A program made the position numbers and the translations under genes. The notes under the pieces are model-generated. The model saw nothing but the letters and a program-made list of their open reading frames with translations. It was not told where the DNA came from and did not search any database. This document shows, in pieces, positions 1-8,692 of a DNA stretch of 64,000 nucleotides (position 1 is its first letter; the number at the start of each line of letters is the position of its first letter). Source of the DNA: Acidobacteriota bacterium (GTDB lineage Bacteria; Acidobacteriota; Terriglobia; UBA7540). Location: positions 17,622 through 81,621 of the forward strand of contig JAKCCV010000018.1 of the NCBI GenBank assembly GCA_021838785.1, in the 5' to 3' direction.

Positions 1-437
1 GAGTCGAGTTGCCAAGATTCCAAAGCCTCCTGACGCCGGAGGTCAGGGACCACCATCACTCGGCCCCAGCGTTCGGCGCCGGCCAAGAGCACATCGCGCA
101 ATCGAGGTTCGGAAAACTGCGCAGCGGCCGAATCTGAGAGCCCGTGACAGCCGACATAGCTCAACTCGTGGCCCTCGGAGAGGTCCACAAGGATCAGGCC
201 ACGGTCCAGCCCCATGGTCTCTAAGGCGGCACGGAGGATTTCATCTAGCGACTGGCGCAAATCGCCAGAGGTTGAGATACGGTCGGTCAAGTGGTGAAGT
301 TTGGCAAACTTGCGAATCACGGCGTCATCGCGGCGCGCTTGCCGTTTTGCGCTCAGCCAGCGCGTGACGCCATAAACGATTGCGCCACCACAGCCCAGAA
401 TGAAAAGAACAGTGATTGGGGAAATACAGTTAATCAT
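1..437 (-). CDS. GAF-domain membrane-anchored signalling protein (C-terminus off the left edge)
   Basis: The reading frame runs leftward from an ATG at 437 and is still open at base 1, so only the first 145 residues are visible. The first 20 or so residues are hydrophobic (INCISPITVLFILGCGGAIV) and should form one membrane anchor. A basic stretch follows, then from about residue 45 a segment that reads like the start of a GAF domain (helix with TDRISTSGDLRQ, then ETMGLDRGLILVD, then SYVGCHGLS). GAF domains bind small ligands and usually sit in front of a histidine kinase, GGDEF or AAA+ output module; that part lies outside the window, so the output cannot be named. No neighbour suggests its regulon. 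Confidence 0.65.
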   Translation of the reverse strand, partial: MINCISPITVLFILGCGGAIVYGVTRWLSAKRQARRDDAVIRKFAKLHHLTDRISTSGDLRQSLDEILRAALETMGLDRGLILVDLSEGHELSYVGCHGLSDSAAAQFSEPRLRDVLLAGAERWGRVMVVPDLRRQEALESWQLD

Positions 438-829
438 GCCACCCACCGGACGCCCTCCAGTTTAGAGCGCGATCCTTGCGCCTTTCAGCTCGAGTTGAAA
501 AGCCAGGAACCCTCCTCCGACTGGCGTTGATCCGATGAGGACCGTGAGGAGCATGTCTTTCCTCACACACGCGGGCTTGCCCCTACCTGCAAGTCCCGCA
601 TCTACCAAGCAGCGTTGAAGTGACTTTACACGCCCCGCGGAGCGTTGTCAATAGCCATCTGCGCCATTACCCAAGCGATCACCCATTGCGCCTCTGGAGC
701 TCTCGGTCGAAACAGCTTGCCTTTCGGATGGTCCCGAATCAGGGCTGGAATGAGGGATCATCCAGATTTTCCCAAGGCGGCCTGCGCATGAGGTCGGGGA
801 AGCTGCTTGCCCCGCGGCCTTCCGTCGGT
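438..829. other. Intergenic stretch without a supported gene
   Basis: These 392 bases separate two leftward genes. Short open frames exist on both strands, but none has a ribosome binding site or a protein-like composition. The promoter of the GAF-domain gene should lie near its left part, but I see no convincing -35/-10 pair. Confidence 0.5.
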
Positions 830-1678
830 TTATCCGAACATGCGGTGATAGTTCTCTAAGCACAGCCGAGCGGTTTTAAGTTCCGAGTAGCGGCTGCCTT
901 CCTGCTCGATCAGGAGATATTCCGCGCCTCCCACGCTTTCAGCGGCCGCGATCAGTTTTTTCCACGGGGTCACGCCCTCGCCAAACAGAACGGAGTACCC
1001 CCCCTTCGGCGACCAGTCCTTAAGGTGCATGGAGCGAATGCGTCCCGGCTGGCTTCTAACCCAAGCCACAGGATTTGCTCCGGCGGCCACACAGGTTCCC
1101 ACATCGAGCTGGAGCATGATGCTTTTTTCGGTGTTTTTAGCGATCACGTCCATGGGCCGTTGTCCCTCGATCGGTTTCCATTCGGCGTCGTGGTTGTGAT
1201 AGCCGGCGTGAAAGCCGTGGCGCTTCATCGTGTCGTTGGCCCGATTGAGCATCTCCGCCAGCTCTTTCCAGCCGTCAAGCGTGGTGATGTTTCCGGGCCA
1301 AGCCAGCACAATAAACCGTGTGCCCAAAATATGATTAAGCTCCATCGCCTTGCCGATGCCTTGTGGAGTAAATGACACTTTGTTGTTGTGCGTTGAGTAA
1401 CACGGCATGTGGAGCCGGTCAAGTTGCCGGCGCACCTGCCGCGCGTAGGCCGGTGTCCACTGATAATAGGGCGCGAAAAACTCCACGCACTGGTAGCCCA
1501 TCTTGGCCACCGCGTCCACCGTGCCTGGCAGATTTTTTGCCAGGTCGTGACGAACAGTGTAAAGCTCCAGCCCAATCGGTACATGCCTGGTGGCCGCGCT
1601 GAGTGCCGCCGCTCCCAACGGGGCGGCCGCCAAAGACTCCAAGAATGAACGTCGCGACAAACGATTCTCTGATTTCAT
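830..1678 (-). CDS. Tat-exported sugar phosphate isomerase/epimerase-like TIM-barrel protein
   Basis: The 282-residue product starts with a twin-arginine signal (SRRSFLE at residues 8-14, then an alanine-rich hydrophobic stretch), so it should be exported folded. The mature part has the AP endonuclease 2/xylose isomerase-like TIM-barrel pattern: GLELYTVR on strand 1, a mid-protein GYHNHDAEW, LDVGTCVAAG, HLKDW and a late EQEGS. In this superfamily these His, Asp and Glu residues bind a divalent metal, and members isomerise or epimerise sugars and inositols. Acidobacteria carry many such Tat-exported paralogues with unknown substrates. The ATG at 1678 is preceded by GAGGAGG at very short spacing, and TATGAT lies just upstream as a possible -10. 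The exact substrate cannot be inferred. Confidence 0.8.
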   Translation of the reverse strand: MKSENRLSRRSFLESLAAAPLGAAALSAATRHVPIGLELYTVRHDLAKNLPGTVDAVAKMGYQCVEFFAPYYQWTPAYARQVRRQLDRLHMPCYSTHNNKVSFTPQGIGKAMELNHILGTRFIVLAWPGNITTLDGWKELAEMLNRANDTMKRHGFHAGYHNHDAEWKPIEGQRPMDVIAKNTEKSIMLQLDVGTCVAAGANPVAWVRSQPGRIRSMHLKDWSPKGGYSVLFGEGVTPWKKLIAAAESVGGAEYLLIEQEGSRYSELKTARLCLENYHRMFG

Positions 1679-1878
1679 AGCCTCCTCACTGTATCATAGG
1701 GTAGGCGCAAAAGTTACTAAGCCCGCAATCCCCTCATCCCGCGGACTCTGGGGGTTCCTTGGTGCCGTGCTTCGCCTCGGCGACCTTTCAGTCTTATGGC
1801 TGAAACGACTGGGACGCGCAGACCTCACCTGATGAACGGAGGTGAATCCCCCCGTCGAGACTTCGAAAGGAAGCGGCA

Positions 1879-1901
1879 CGGGCCGCGGAGGCTGCGGCCC
1901 G
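1879..1901 (-). terminator. Hairpin downstream of the porin-like gene
   Basis: A perfect 8-bp inverted repeat (CGGGCCGC / GCGGCCCG) with a 7-base loop lies about 60 bases past the stop codon of the leftward porin-like gene. There is no clear U-tract, so it may be a weak or factor-assisted terminator. Confidence 0.4.
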
Positions 1902-1960
1902 TAAAGGTCTGCGCCAGCCGCTAAGAAAGCTGCCGCAGCCTCACCGCGATAGCCTGGCGC

Positions 1961-3469
1961 TCAGAATTGGTAGGCGAGCGCCAGGTTAAAGACGTTGCCC
2001 CGGCCCGATGGACCCTTCGGACCCGGGACGTTATTGACGAATCCCTTGGTCAGAAACTGCCAGTTGCTCCACTCGAAGGCAAGCGTGATCTGGTTCGTCA
2101 GCTTGTGGAAGTAGCTCGCCCAGACAAAGGAGTTCTTGGAGCGGCTCGTGCCCGGCAATAAGTCAGCGTCGGTGGGATCGTCCGTCCCCCCGCCGACGTA
2201 GAAGACGTTCTTGTAGTCGAGGGTGGCGGGAATGGTGAACTCCGCCCAACCGCCTGCGTCGTGGATGGGCCGGATTTCGGTGAAGGGCGGGTTGGCAGGA
2301 ATAGCCGCAACACCTTGCAGGATGCCGCCGCCGAAAGGCACCAAATTGCTTCCAAAATAGCCCTCGCCTCGGAAGGTAAGGCGAGAAACGATGGGAACGT
2401 CGGCGTCAAATGCGGCCGCCCAGGAGTTGATCGTGTGGTTGACACCTACCCGTTCCTTGCCGTAATGCACGCCTGCCCCCCAAGTGACTGCGGAGCCCCG
2501 CCAAGGGTGGGAGACCGAGATGTGCCCCTGATAAAACGGCCAACCCGATCGCTCGCCGTAACCGGAAAAAACGGCGTTGACGGAGCTGCCCGGAACCGGC
2601 AGATCGTTGAGGCGCGGGTCTCCGAAGGAGGGGCGCAGAACCCCGCCCTGCAAGAGCACGGAGGTCTTGCCGAATTTGCGGCTGTAGTCCACGCGCACCT
2701 GCGGAAACCAGCCCCAAAGGTCACCCGCCGTGTACCCTAGAGGCACGGCGACGTGAGAGAGGGAGATTGGATCAAAGGGGGAAAGAATAATGCGGTCCTG
2801 GCCCGCGAGTATCTTCCAATTTCCTTTCGCAATTTGGAAGTAGGCAAGGCGCAGACGCGGCTGATTGAGGATGCGGCCCTGGGGCAACAGAGTGTCCACC
2901 GGCTGCGTGCCAAAGAAGTCGAACTCCACCAAGGCGGAAGGGGTCCATCCACTGGCAAGCGGCTTGGTGCGGGTGATAGTGAAACCAAAAACACTCTGTC
3001 GGGCACTAAAGATGGTGTCGTGAATATGGCCGGCAGGCTCCTTCGAGCCGTCGGGGAAAGTCACCGGGATCGCGCCGGGCAACGGCCACAGCGGGATATC
3101 CTGACCAACTTCGTCAGAATCGGAGGTTGAAGCATTGAACAACACCGTTCCGTAAAAGCGCAGGGTGTAAGGTCCGACGGAAGTCTGTAACGGGGGGCTG
3201 CTTGGACCGAGGCCGGGATAGACAGGTTGCGCCCCGACCGCGCCCGGCTGCGGGGCAGCGTAAGCAGAAGTTGCAGCCTCCTTCTTTGCAGGATATTGGG
3301 GGCTCGGGTCTGAAGACGAACGGCCGGCGTTCGGGACGCTTGCGGGCGGGGTCGCAGCCGACGGGTCCGATTGAGCTCGAAGCAGGATCGGCATCGAGGT
3401 CATTACGGCTACGACGAGAAACGGAACGATTCTTCCGGGATGGAGTGACTGGAGGTTTGCGTTGGTCAT
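1961..3469 (-). CDS. Porin-like outer-membrane beta-barrel protein
   Basis: The 502-residue protein has a signal peptide (basic N-terminus, hydrophobic VPFLVVAVMTSMPILL, then RAQ) and a low-complexity Pro/Ala/Ser linker to about residue 95. The rest has the alternating polar/aromatic strands of a 16-18 stranded barrel and ends in LALAYQF with a terminal Phe, the usual BAM recognition signal. The pattern resembles DcaP-like or general substrate porins found in Acidobacteria and Proteobacteria; I cannot assign a solute. ATG at 3469 is preceded by AAGGAGAG at good spacing. No transporter partner lies next to it, so it is probably transcribed alone and stops at the hairpin near 1890. Confidence 0.75.
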   Translation of the reverse strand: MTNANLQSLHPGRIVPFLVVAVMTSMPILLRAQSDPSAATPPASVPNAGRSSSDPSPQYPAKKEAATSAYAAPQPGAVGAQPVYPGLGPSSPPLQTSVGPYTLRFYGTVLFNASTSDSDEVGQDIPLWPLPGAIPVTFPDGSKEPAGHIHDTIFSARQSVFGFTITRTKPLASGWTPSALVEFDFFGTQPVDTLLPQGRILNQPRLRLAYFQIAKGNWKILAGQDRIILSPFDPISLSHVAVPLGYTAGDLWGWFPQVRVDYSRKFGKTSVLLQGGVLRPSFGDPRLNDLPVPGSSVNAVFSGYGERSGWPFYQGHISVSHPWRGSAVTWGAGVHYGKERVGVNHTINSWAAAFDADVPIVSRLTFRGEGYFGSNLVPFGGGILQGVAAIPANPPFTEIRPIHDAGGWAEFTIPATLDYKNVFYVGGGTDDPTDADLLPGTSRSKNSFVWASYFHKLTNQITLAFEWSNWQFLTKGFVNNVPGPKGPSGRGNVFNLALAYQF

Positions 3470-3705
3470 TGGGAGCTCTCCTTGTTGTTAAGTTGTTAAG
3501 CGAGTTACACCCAAGTGCCGACGCACCTTGTTAGACGCCGATCGGTAGTCAATGGTTGGCCGCGTTGAATGGGACGTCACACCTATGGAAAAATGTGTTG
3601 CCCTTCAGTATCTGCACGTTCAGGGCTGCAAGGCCTACGCCAGGGACGCTCTGCCCAAAGGGGCGAGGTGAGCGAAAAGGGGCGCGGTTAAAAAAGAGCA
3701 GGGGC

Positions 3706-3734
3706 TTGCGATTGGCGCGGCGCGGCTCTACAAT
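3706..3734 (+). promoter_or_regulatory. Sigma70-type promoter of the DUF202 gene
   Basis: TTGCGA at 3706-3711 and TACAAT at 3729-3734 are separated by exactly 17 bases. A transcript would start near 3741, giving about 59 bases of leader before the ATG at 3800. Confidence 0.6.
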
Positions 3735-3799
3735 CCCCTCGCGCTTTTCCGGGCGCCTGCGACTCTGTGAAACGGCGGCGCGAGAAGCCAGAGTCACCC

Positions 3800-4177
3800 A
3801 TGGCAGAAATCCCTCCCAAAGCCGGCGACCATCTTGCCAACGAGCGGACGTTTCTCGCTTGGATTCGCACCAGCATCAGCATCATTGTGTTTGGGTTCGT
3901 GGTGGCCAAATTCGGCATTACGCTGCGAGAATTTCTGCGCCTCCAGGGACATGCGCGTCAGGAAAGCGGACTCTCACTCGGCATGGGCGTCGCGTTCATG
4001 GCGATGGGCGTCTTCATGGCCATCGTCGCGCTGGTTCGTTATCGCATCACCGAGCGGCGCCTGGAGGCGGGCGACTTTAAGCCTGCCAAGGCGGTCATTG
4101 TCTTTCTTGGAGTGGTGACGGCGCTGTTTGGGGTGATTCTGGCCGCATACCTCGTCCTCACCGCCAGCAGGCTTTAG
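3800..4177 (+). CDS. DUF202 family inner-membrane protein (YidH-like)
   Basis: The 125-residue protein carries the DUF202 signature NERTFLAWIRTS at residues 14-25 and three predicted membrane helices (about 25-45, 60-80 and 97-120), matching the size and layout of YidH/YidG proteins. Their role is not established. I chose the ATG at 3800 because it starts MAEIPPK directly before the conserved domain; an in-frame GTG at 3767 would add eleven mostly charged residues (RRREKPESP) not typical of the family. Transcription most likely comes from the promoter ending at 3734. The gene converges on the leftward outer-membrane protein gene with only 28 bases between stops. Confidence 0.8.
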   Translation: MAEIPPKAGDHLANERTFLAWIRTSISIIVFGFVVAKFGITLREFLRLQGHARQESGLSLGMGVAFMAMGVFMAIVALVRYRITERRLEAGDFKPAKAVIVFLGVVTALFGVILAAYLVLTASRL

Positions 4178-4205
4178 TGACGGCGACCAACCGGGCGCCG
4201 ATCTC

Positions 4206-5096
4206 TTAGTGGACCATCTTGGCGAAGCGGCCTATATCGAACCCAAACCCAAACGAAAAGATGTTAAGGTTGTAACGAACGCTGCGAGTGTATCCTGCCT
4301 GAGCTTGGATAAACCGGCCCAATCCTACTGTCGCCCATACAGAAACACCATTGTCGCGCGCCAGCGCCGCTGGCCCCACCGTCTCCTGAGCGCTTTGGAA
4401 GAAGTGCGGATTGTGTGGACGTGAGACGACAAACGCGGTGCCCGATTTCGGATTGAAGCGCGAGAAAATCTTCTGCGTGCCGAACGGGATGATGTCGTAA
4501 GCCGAGGCGCCGACCGAGACGAAGGGGAGAAGGCCGGCTGCGAGTCCGCCCTCCAAGTGGGTCACATCGCCGAAGGTCGTGAAGGGGCGCGTAAAAAGTG
4601 GCGTATCGGAGACGGTGTTGGCGAGGCCGACATTGGCGAAGGGCGTCAACCGGAAAAAACTTCGTTGGAAGTGGTTGTTCCAATCGTAGGTGAAGCGGCC
4701 CGTGGTCAAGCCAAGCCGTTTGTCGCCTGTGGGAGCTGTGCCCTCTAGAGTTGCCGCATAATCGAGCAGAGGATTGTTGAGGGTGAAATTAAGGTCGAGA
4801 TAGGCATTGCCGATGCCGGTTCCGGATTGATAGCCTGCCAGCGACGAGGTGGAAGATGGGTTCACAAAATAAATCGGCACGCCGCCGTCAATTCCGAACC
4901 AGCGATTGAAGTTGTAACCGAGGGTTGAATCAAGTTTGTAAACTTGACCCAGTTCGCTCGCGCTGCCGTAAAAACCCTCGTAAAACGTAACTCCCCTTTC
5001 CGAGGAACCGGCGCCTCCCGCTGCCGCAGAAGAGTTTTGGGCTTTTAAGGGCACGGCAAAAAGCACGATGACCAGGATCCAGATCAAATTCCGCAT
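4206..5096 (-). CDS. Outer-membrane beta-barrel protein of unknown role
   Basis: The 296-residue product has a signal peptide (MRNLIWILVIVLFAVPLKAQ) followed by repeated amphipathic strands rich in Tyr, Phe and Gly (for example GIGNAYLDLNFTLNNP, GQVYKLDSTLGYNFNRWFG). The composition and length fit a 12-14 stranded barrel of the kind often annotated as hypothetical or porin-family outer-membrane protein. It ends in FAKMVH rather than a terminal Phe, which is less typical. ATG at 5096 has GGAGCG seven bases upstream. It stands alone between convergent and same-strand neighbours, so context does not reveal its function. Confidence 0.6.
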   Translation of the reverse strand: MRNLIWILVIVLFAVPLKAQNSSAAAGGAGSSERGVTFYEGFYGSASELGQVYKLDSTLGYNFNRWFGIDGGVPIYFVNPSSTSSLAGYQSGTGIGNAYLDLNFTLNNPLLDYAATLEGTAPTGDKRLGLTTGRFTYDWNNHFQRSFFRLTPFANVGLANTVSDTPLFTRPFTTFGDVTHLEGGLAAGLLPFVSVGASAYDIIPFGTQKIFSRFNPKSGTAFVVSRPHNPHFFQSAQETVGPAALARDNGVSVWATVGLGRFIQAQAGYTRSVRYNLNIFSFGFGFDIGRFAKMVH

Positions 5097-5352
5097 TGAC
5101 TCACGCTCCTATGTTTTCGTTTCGGCGCGCATTTGCCGACGCGAACTGCATAACACATTGCAAGTAACGTGCCAGGATCGCGGGAGAATAGAAATGGAGC
5201 TATCTAAATGAAACCACTAGCGATAACTCGATGTTAACTCTTCAATCGCGCTTCCAAGCAGGAACAGAGGCCCCTTACGTATGTCGAAAGTACAGCCATG
5301 TGGCCAGAAGCCTCCTGGTGCCTCAGAAGCATCATCCGAGGTCGGAGACGAT

Positions 5353-6369
5353 CTAAGGGTGATGGTTTTGAACGGCGAGCGGATTCCACCCATCTTTCCC
5401 GCGCAGGAACGTCTGAGGGAAGAAATGTCGCGCCTGCTGCCGTGTAAGCTGATGGGCCCATGGTACCCGCTTGCGGGGATGAGCGCCCGGACCGAAGGAG
5501 CCATACTCGGCGTACCAGGCCGTCTTTTCCTTGCCGACGCTATTCCAATTGTTCCACCCGGCGGGGCGGATTTGAGGTCCCATCCAGCAGTCAATATAGA
5601 CGACGCGAGCGTATCGTCTCCACGGGCGGCCCAAAAAAACTTTGGCTGCGGTGTGGGAACCGGTTAAGCGGCAATGATAGAAAACGTATCCGCCCTGACC
5701 CTGCGGGCGGCGGCGACTCTGAGCGGTGATGTATCCGGGACCGACGCTGCGGATGAGGCAGCGGTCGAAGACGGCGCGGGCGTTCCCAAAAATGAAGTCC
5801 ACCGCTCCCTCGATGGTGCACTTATAGTAGAATTGTCGGCCCATGGCGGCGAACAGGGTGTCCTGATATCCAATAAACCGGCAGTGGCGAAACACGGCTC
5901 GGTCGGAGTGGATAGCCAAGGCCACCGCCTGCGACCCCGGCCCGTAGGAATTCTCGAACGTCACGTTGCGAGCGTGAAACGCCACGCCGTTGATTTCAAC
6001 CGTGCTGCTGAAGAAGGTTCCTCCGGCAGCCTTGGCGCTCATATTGTAGGTGATGACCGTGTCTTGCGGGCGTTTGCCCAAGCCCACGAGCGTCACCCGT
6101 GGACGATCCTGGGGAATGATGACCCTCTCGTGATAGACGCCGGGCTGAATCTCGATAATAAGGCGGCCGGAACCTTCAACCGGCGCATGGTCCACGGCTT
6201 CCTGGATGGCCGTAAAGTTGCCAGAGCCGTTGGGCGCGACAACCACTCGAACGACGCGCCGCGCCCTGCCCGACACCCCGGGCGAGCGGGCCGCCTGAAC
6301 TTTGGCGCCGAGCGCCAGCCACGCCATGCCCAGGCCGACGATGCTCATCATGGTCCGTTCTGTTTTCAT
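5353..6369 (-). CDS. Secreted pectinesterase (carbohydrate esterase family 8)
   Basis: This 338-residue enzyme would remove methyl esters from pectin outside the cytoplasm. It has an N-terminal signal peptide (hydrophobic MMSIVGLGMAWLALGAKVQA) and the full CE8 signature set: GSGNFTAIQEAV at 48-59, QAVAL at 147-151, GYQDTL at 167-172 with acid/base Asp170, VDFIFG at 190-195 with nucleophile Asp191, and LGRPW at 246-250 with Arg248. Length is normal for a single-domain bacterial pectinesterase. The start at 6369 is favoured over an in-frame codon at 6393 because GAGAGAGG sits just before it. It lies 83 bases after the polygalacturonase, and the two would act in sequence: demethylation makes galacturonan accessible to the hydrolase. 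Confidence 0.93.
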   Translation of the reverse strand: MKTERTMMSIVGLGMAWLALGAKVQAARSPGVSGRARRVVRVVVAPNGSGNFTAIQEAVDHAPVEGSGRLIIEIQPGVYHERVIIPQDRPRVTLVGLGKRPQDTVITYNMSAKAAGGTFFSSTVEINGVAFHARNVTFENSYGPGSQAVALAIHSDRAVFRHCRFIGYQDTLFAAMGRQFYYKCTIEGAVDFIFGNARAVFDRCLIRSVGPGYITAQSRRRPQGQGGYVFYHCRLTGSHTAAKVFLGRPWRRYARVVYIDCWMGPQIRPAGWNNWNSVGKEKTAWYAEYGSFGPGAHPRKRVPWAHQLTRQQARHFFPQTFLRGKDGWNPLAVQNHHP

Positions 6370-6452
6370 TGAGCCTCTCTCACTCCAATCCAAACCAGCT
6401 TGCGAACGGATTCCCCACTTGGTTTGCTCGAGCCTTTCGCGCGGCGTTGCGG

Positions 6453-7844
6453 CTACGGGTGGCTCGGCATGGGCTTAAATCGTCCCTGGCAAGGGTAGGG
6501 ACGGCCCTGGCCGGGCATCCCGAGGATGGTGACATCGTTGCCCGAGGGCAGAAAATTAACCGGCCCTGGACCTAGGCGAATGCGCGCATAATCGGCGCGG
6601 AAGCGAACTCGAGTCGGCGCTTCTAGAATCACGTCATCGAAGGTCACGCGGAGACGATGCGTGGCATCGTAGCCGTCAAGAAGAATTCGTCCCGGGCCGA
6701 AAATGTGGATGTCGCGCAGGACAATATCGGTGAACGTGGGAATTTCGTCCCTCCGCGAGCCGTAAAACGAGTAGTGAGAATCCATCACAATGGGCCGAGG
6801 GGTTCGCCGGATGCAGACGTCCTGATACAGAACGTTTTCGACGCGGCCGCCGCGGCTCGAATTCGATTTGATCCGCAGACCGTTGTTCGCCCCATCAATG
6901 GTGAGGCGGCGCACGCGGATGTCACGCACTCCGCCGTTGGTGTTGCTGCCGATGGACATGCCGTGGCCCGTGTAGAAATGATTGTCTGCCACTGTGATGT
7001 GGGAAGACGGCCCCGCCGAGCCCGCCTTGATGGCGACGTCGTCGTCGCCGGCATGAATAAAGCAATGGGTGATGGTCACGTCGGTGGCCGATGAAGGGTC
7101 AATGCCGTCCGTGTTGCGCGCCGTGCCCGGCGTATCAATGATGACGCCCCAGGCGGTGAATCCCTTGCCGTCCCGATAAAGCACATGAAAGTTGGGAGAA
7201 TTCCTGAGCAGGATGCGATAGAGCGTAAAGTTATCGGAGTGCGAAATCTCAATCAAGCGGGGGCAGTTTTGGTGGAGGTTTCGGACTTGCGCTTGGCGGG
7301 CAAGCTGCCACCAGGAAAAGGTTTTGCCCATTAGAGTCGCTCCGCCCCGCCCGTCAATGGTTCCCGGCCCCATGAGGGCGGCGTTTGGAGCGTAATCGGC
7401 CAGAATAAGAGGCCGGCACCCGGTGCCGCGGCGCGACAGAACCCCGCAGCCACCCGGCCAGCGGTCGTAGTCACGCGGATTCCTGGACCCAAACAGAATG
7501 GCACCTTGAGCAATGCGCAAGGTGACTCCGGGTCGAAGACGCAGCGGACCCGAAAGAAACGCCTTGCGGACACCGTCAGGCACCAATTCGACGGCCCGAC
7601 CGGGCGGACAATGATTCAAGGCGTTCTGAATGCGTGCCGTGTCGAGCTTGCTTTCATCGCGGGCCGACAGAGTTCGGCCGCCTTGAACCGCCACTAACCG
7701 AGCCCGCAGCCGCAAAGCGGTCGGCGGAAACACCGGCTCGCTCACCTGCCGCAAGTCTTGGGCGTGAAGCGTCCCTACAGCCAAAGCGGTCACGGTCCAG
7801 AAGCCTAAAAGGGTATGTCGCACGCCCCTCGGCGATGACCTCAT
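6453..7844 (-). CDS. Secreted polygalacturonase-like glycoside hydrolase (GH28)
   Basis: The 463-residue protein hydrolyses (inferred) alpha-1,4-galacturonan. A signal peptide ends near THAQ/LHAQ at residue 29. All four GH28 active-site blocks are present in order: NTD at 244-246, GDDD at 266-269, GHG at 293-295 and RIK at 324-326, on a right-handed parallel beta-helix framework. Its ATG overlaps the stop of plsC by four bases (ATGA), so translation is probably coupled. The pectinesterase follows. GH28 also includes rhamnogalacturonases and xylogalacturonan hydrolases, which cannot be excluded from motifs alone. Confidence 0.92.
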   Translation of the reverse strand: MRSSPRGVRHTLLGFWTVTALAVGTLHAQDLRQVSEPVFPPTALRLRARLVAVQGGRTLSARDESKLDTARIQNALNHCPPGRAVELVPDGVRKAFLSGPLRLRPGVTLRIAQGAILFGSRNPRDYDRWPGGCGVLSRRGTGCRPLILADYAPNAALMGPGTIDGRGGATLMGKTFSWWQLARQAQVRNLHQNCPRLIEISHSDNFTLYRILLRNSPNFHVLYRDGKGFTAWGVIIDTPGTARNTDGIDPSSATDVTITHCFIHAGDDDVAIKAGSAGPSSHITVADNHFYTGHGMSIGSNTNGGVRDIRVRRLTIDGANNGLRIKSNSSRGGRVENVLYQDVCIRRTPRPIVMDSHYSFYGSRRDEIPTFTDIVLRDIHIFGPGRILLDGYDATHRLRVTFDDVILEAPTRVRFRADYARIRLGPGPVNFLPSGNDVTILGMPGQGRPYPCQGRFKPMPSHP

Positions 7845-8587
7845 TCTGATTCTCCATCTTCGGCAGGCGGCAAATCCAAGGGCCTCTCATCCTCCCCCAG
7901 GCCGGAAATTATGGCTTGCCGAACCGCCGCCATCAAGCGGTCGAGCGCTTCAACGGTCATGCCCTGGGTCGGGACGGGGCGATGCAAGGTCAGTCGGATT
8001 GTCCCCGGGTGAATGCGCCGCTTGCCTTTTTGCAGCAGCTTGGATGAGCCGGAAACGGAAATAGGAACAATCGGCGCTCCCGCTTGAATCGCCATGCGAA
8101 AAACGCCCTTTTTGAAGGGCTGCAGGCGGCCGTCGGGGCTGCGAGTGCCTTCCGGATAGGCAAGAAGCGACTGGCCGGCGCGGAGCTTGGCGACGGCTTG
8201 GTTGAGCGCCACCAGCGCCTGCTCGCGGTGCTGCCGGTCAATGGAAATGAAACCCCGGACTTTCATGGCCGGGCCCAAGAGAGGAACTCGGAAGAATTCC
8301 TTTTTCACCAAAACGAGCACGGGCGGCAACACCGAAAGCACGGCCGCGGGATCGGAATTGCTTTGATGGTTCGCCATATAGACAGCCGATGACCCGCGCA
8401 CAACGTTTTCAAGGCCCTGCGCTTCAACTTTTATCCCGCTAATCCAGAGCGCCAGCCTCGCGCCGGCGAGACCCGCTTTGTAGAGTGCGGTGGTGCGGTG
8501 CGTCAAGAGCGCGAAAAGAAGCAGCGGCCCCCCAACTAGGGTCATATACACGGGAAGAACGATCGCTAAAAGAAAGGTCCGAATCAT
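7841..8587 (-). CDS. plsC: 1-acyl-sn-glycerol-3-phosphate acyltransferase
   Basis: The 248-residue protein makes phosphatidic acid by acylating lysophosphatidate at the inner membrane. It starts with a hydrophobic segment (about 5-30) and has the acyltransferase motifs: NHQSNSD at 73-79 (HX4D catalytic pair His74/Asp79), the GFISIDR block near 112-118, PEGTRS at 145-150 and VPISVSGS later. Length matches bacterial PlsC. It lies between dapF and the polygalacturonase on the same strand and overlaps the latter by four bases, an unusual pairing of a lipid enzyme with pectin hydrolases. No good ribosome binding site is seen before ATG 8587. Confidence 0.9.
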   Translation of the reverse strand: MIRTFLLAIVLPVYMTLVGGPLLLFALLTHRTTALYKAGLAGARLALWISGIKVEAQGLENVVRGSSAVYMANHQSNSDPAAVLSVLPPVLVLVKKEFFRVPLLGPAMKVRGFISIDRQHREQALVALNQAVAKLRAGQSLLAYPEGTRSPDGRLQPFKKGVFRMAIQAGAPIVPISVSGSSKLLQKGKRRIHPGTIRLTLHRPVPTQGMTVEALDRLMAAVRQAIISGLGEDERPLDLPPAEDGESE

Positions 8588-8692
8588 GGGATGTCACGTC
8601 GGGGCCGGTCACCGGCCTCAACCCCCCAAAGCCACGGATTTGCTCGGCATCGTCCAAAAAGCGAACCAGGCAGCAAGGACCCTCCACGTGGG

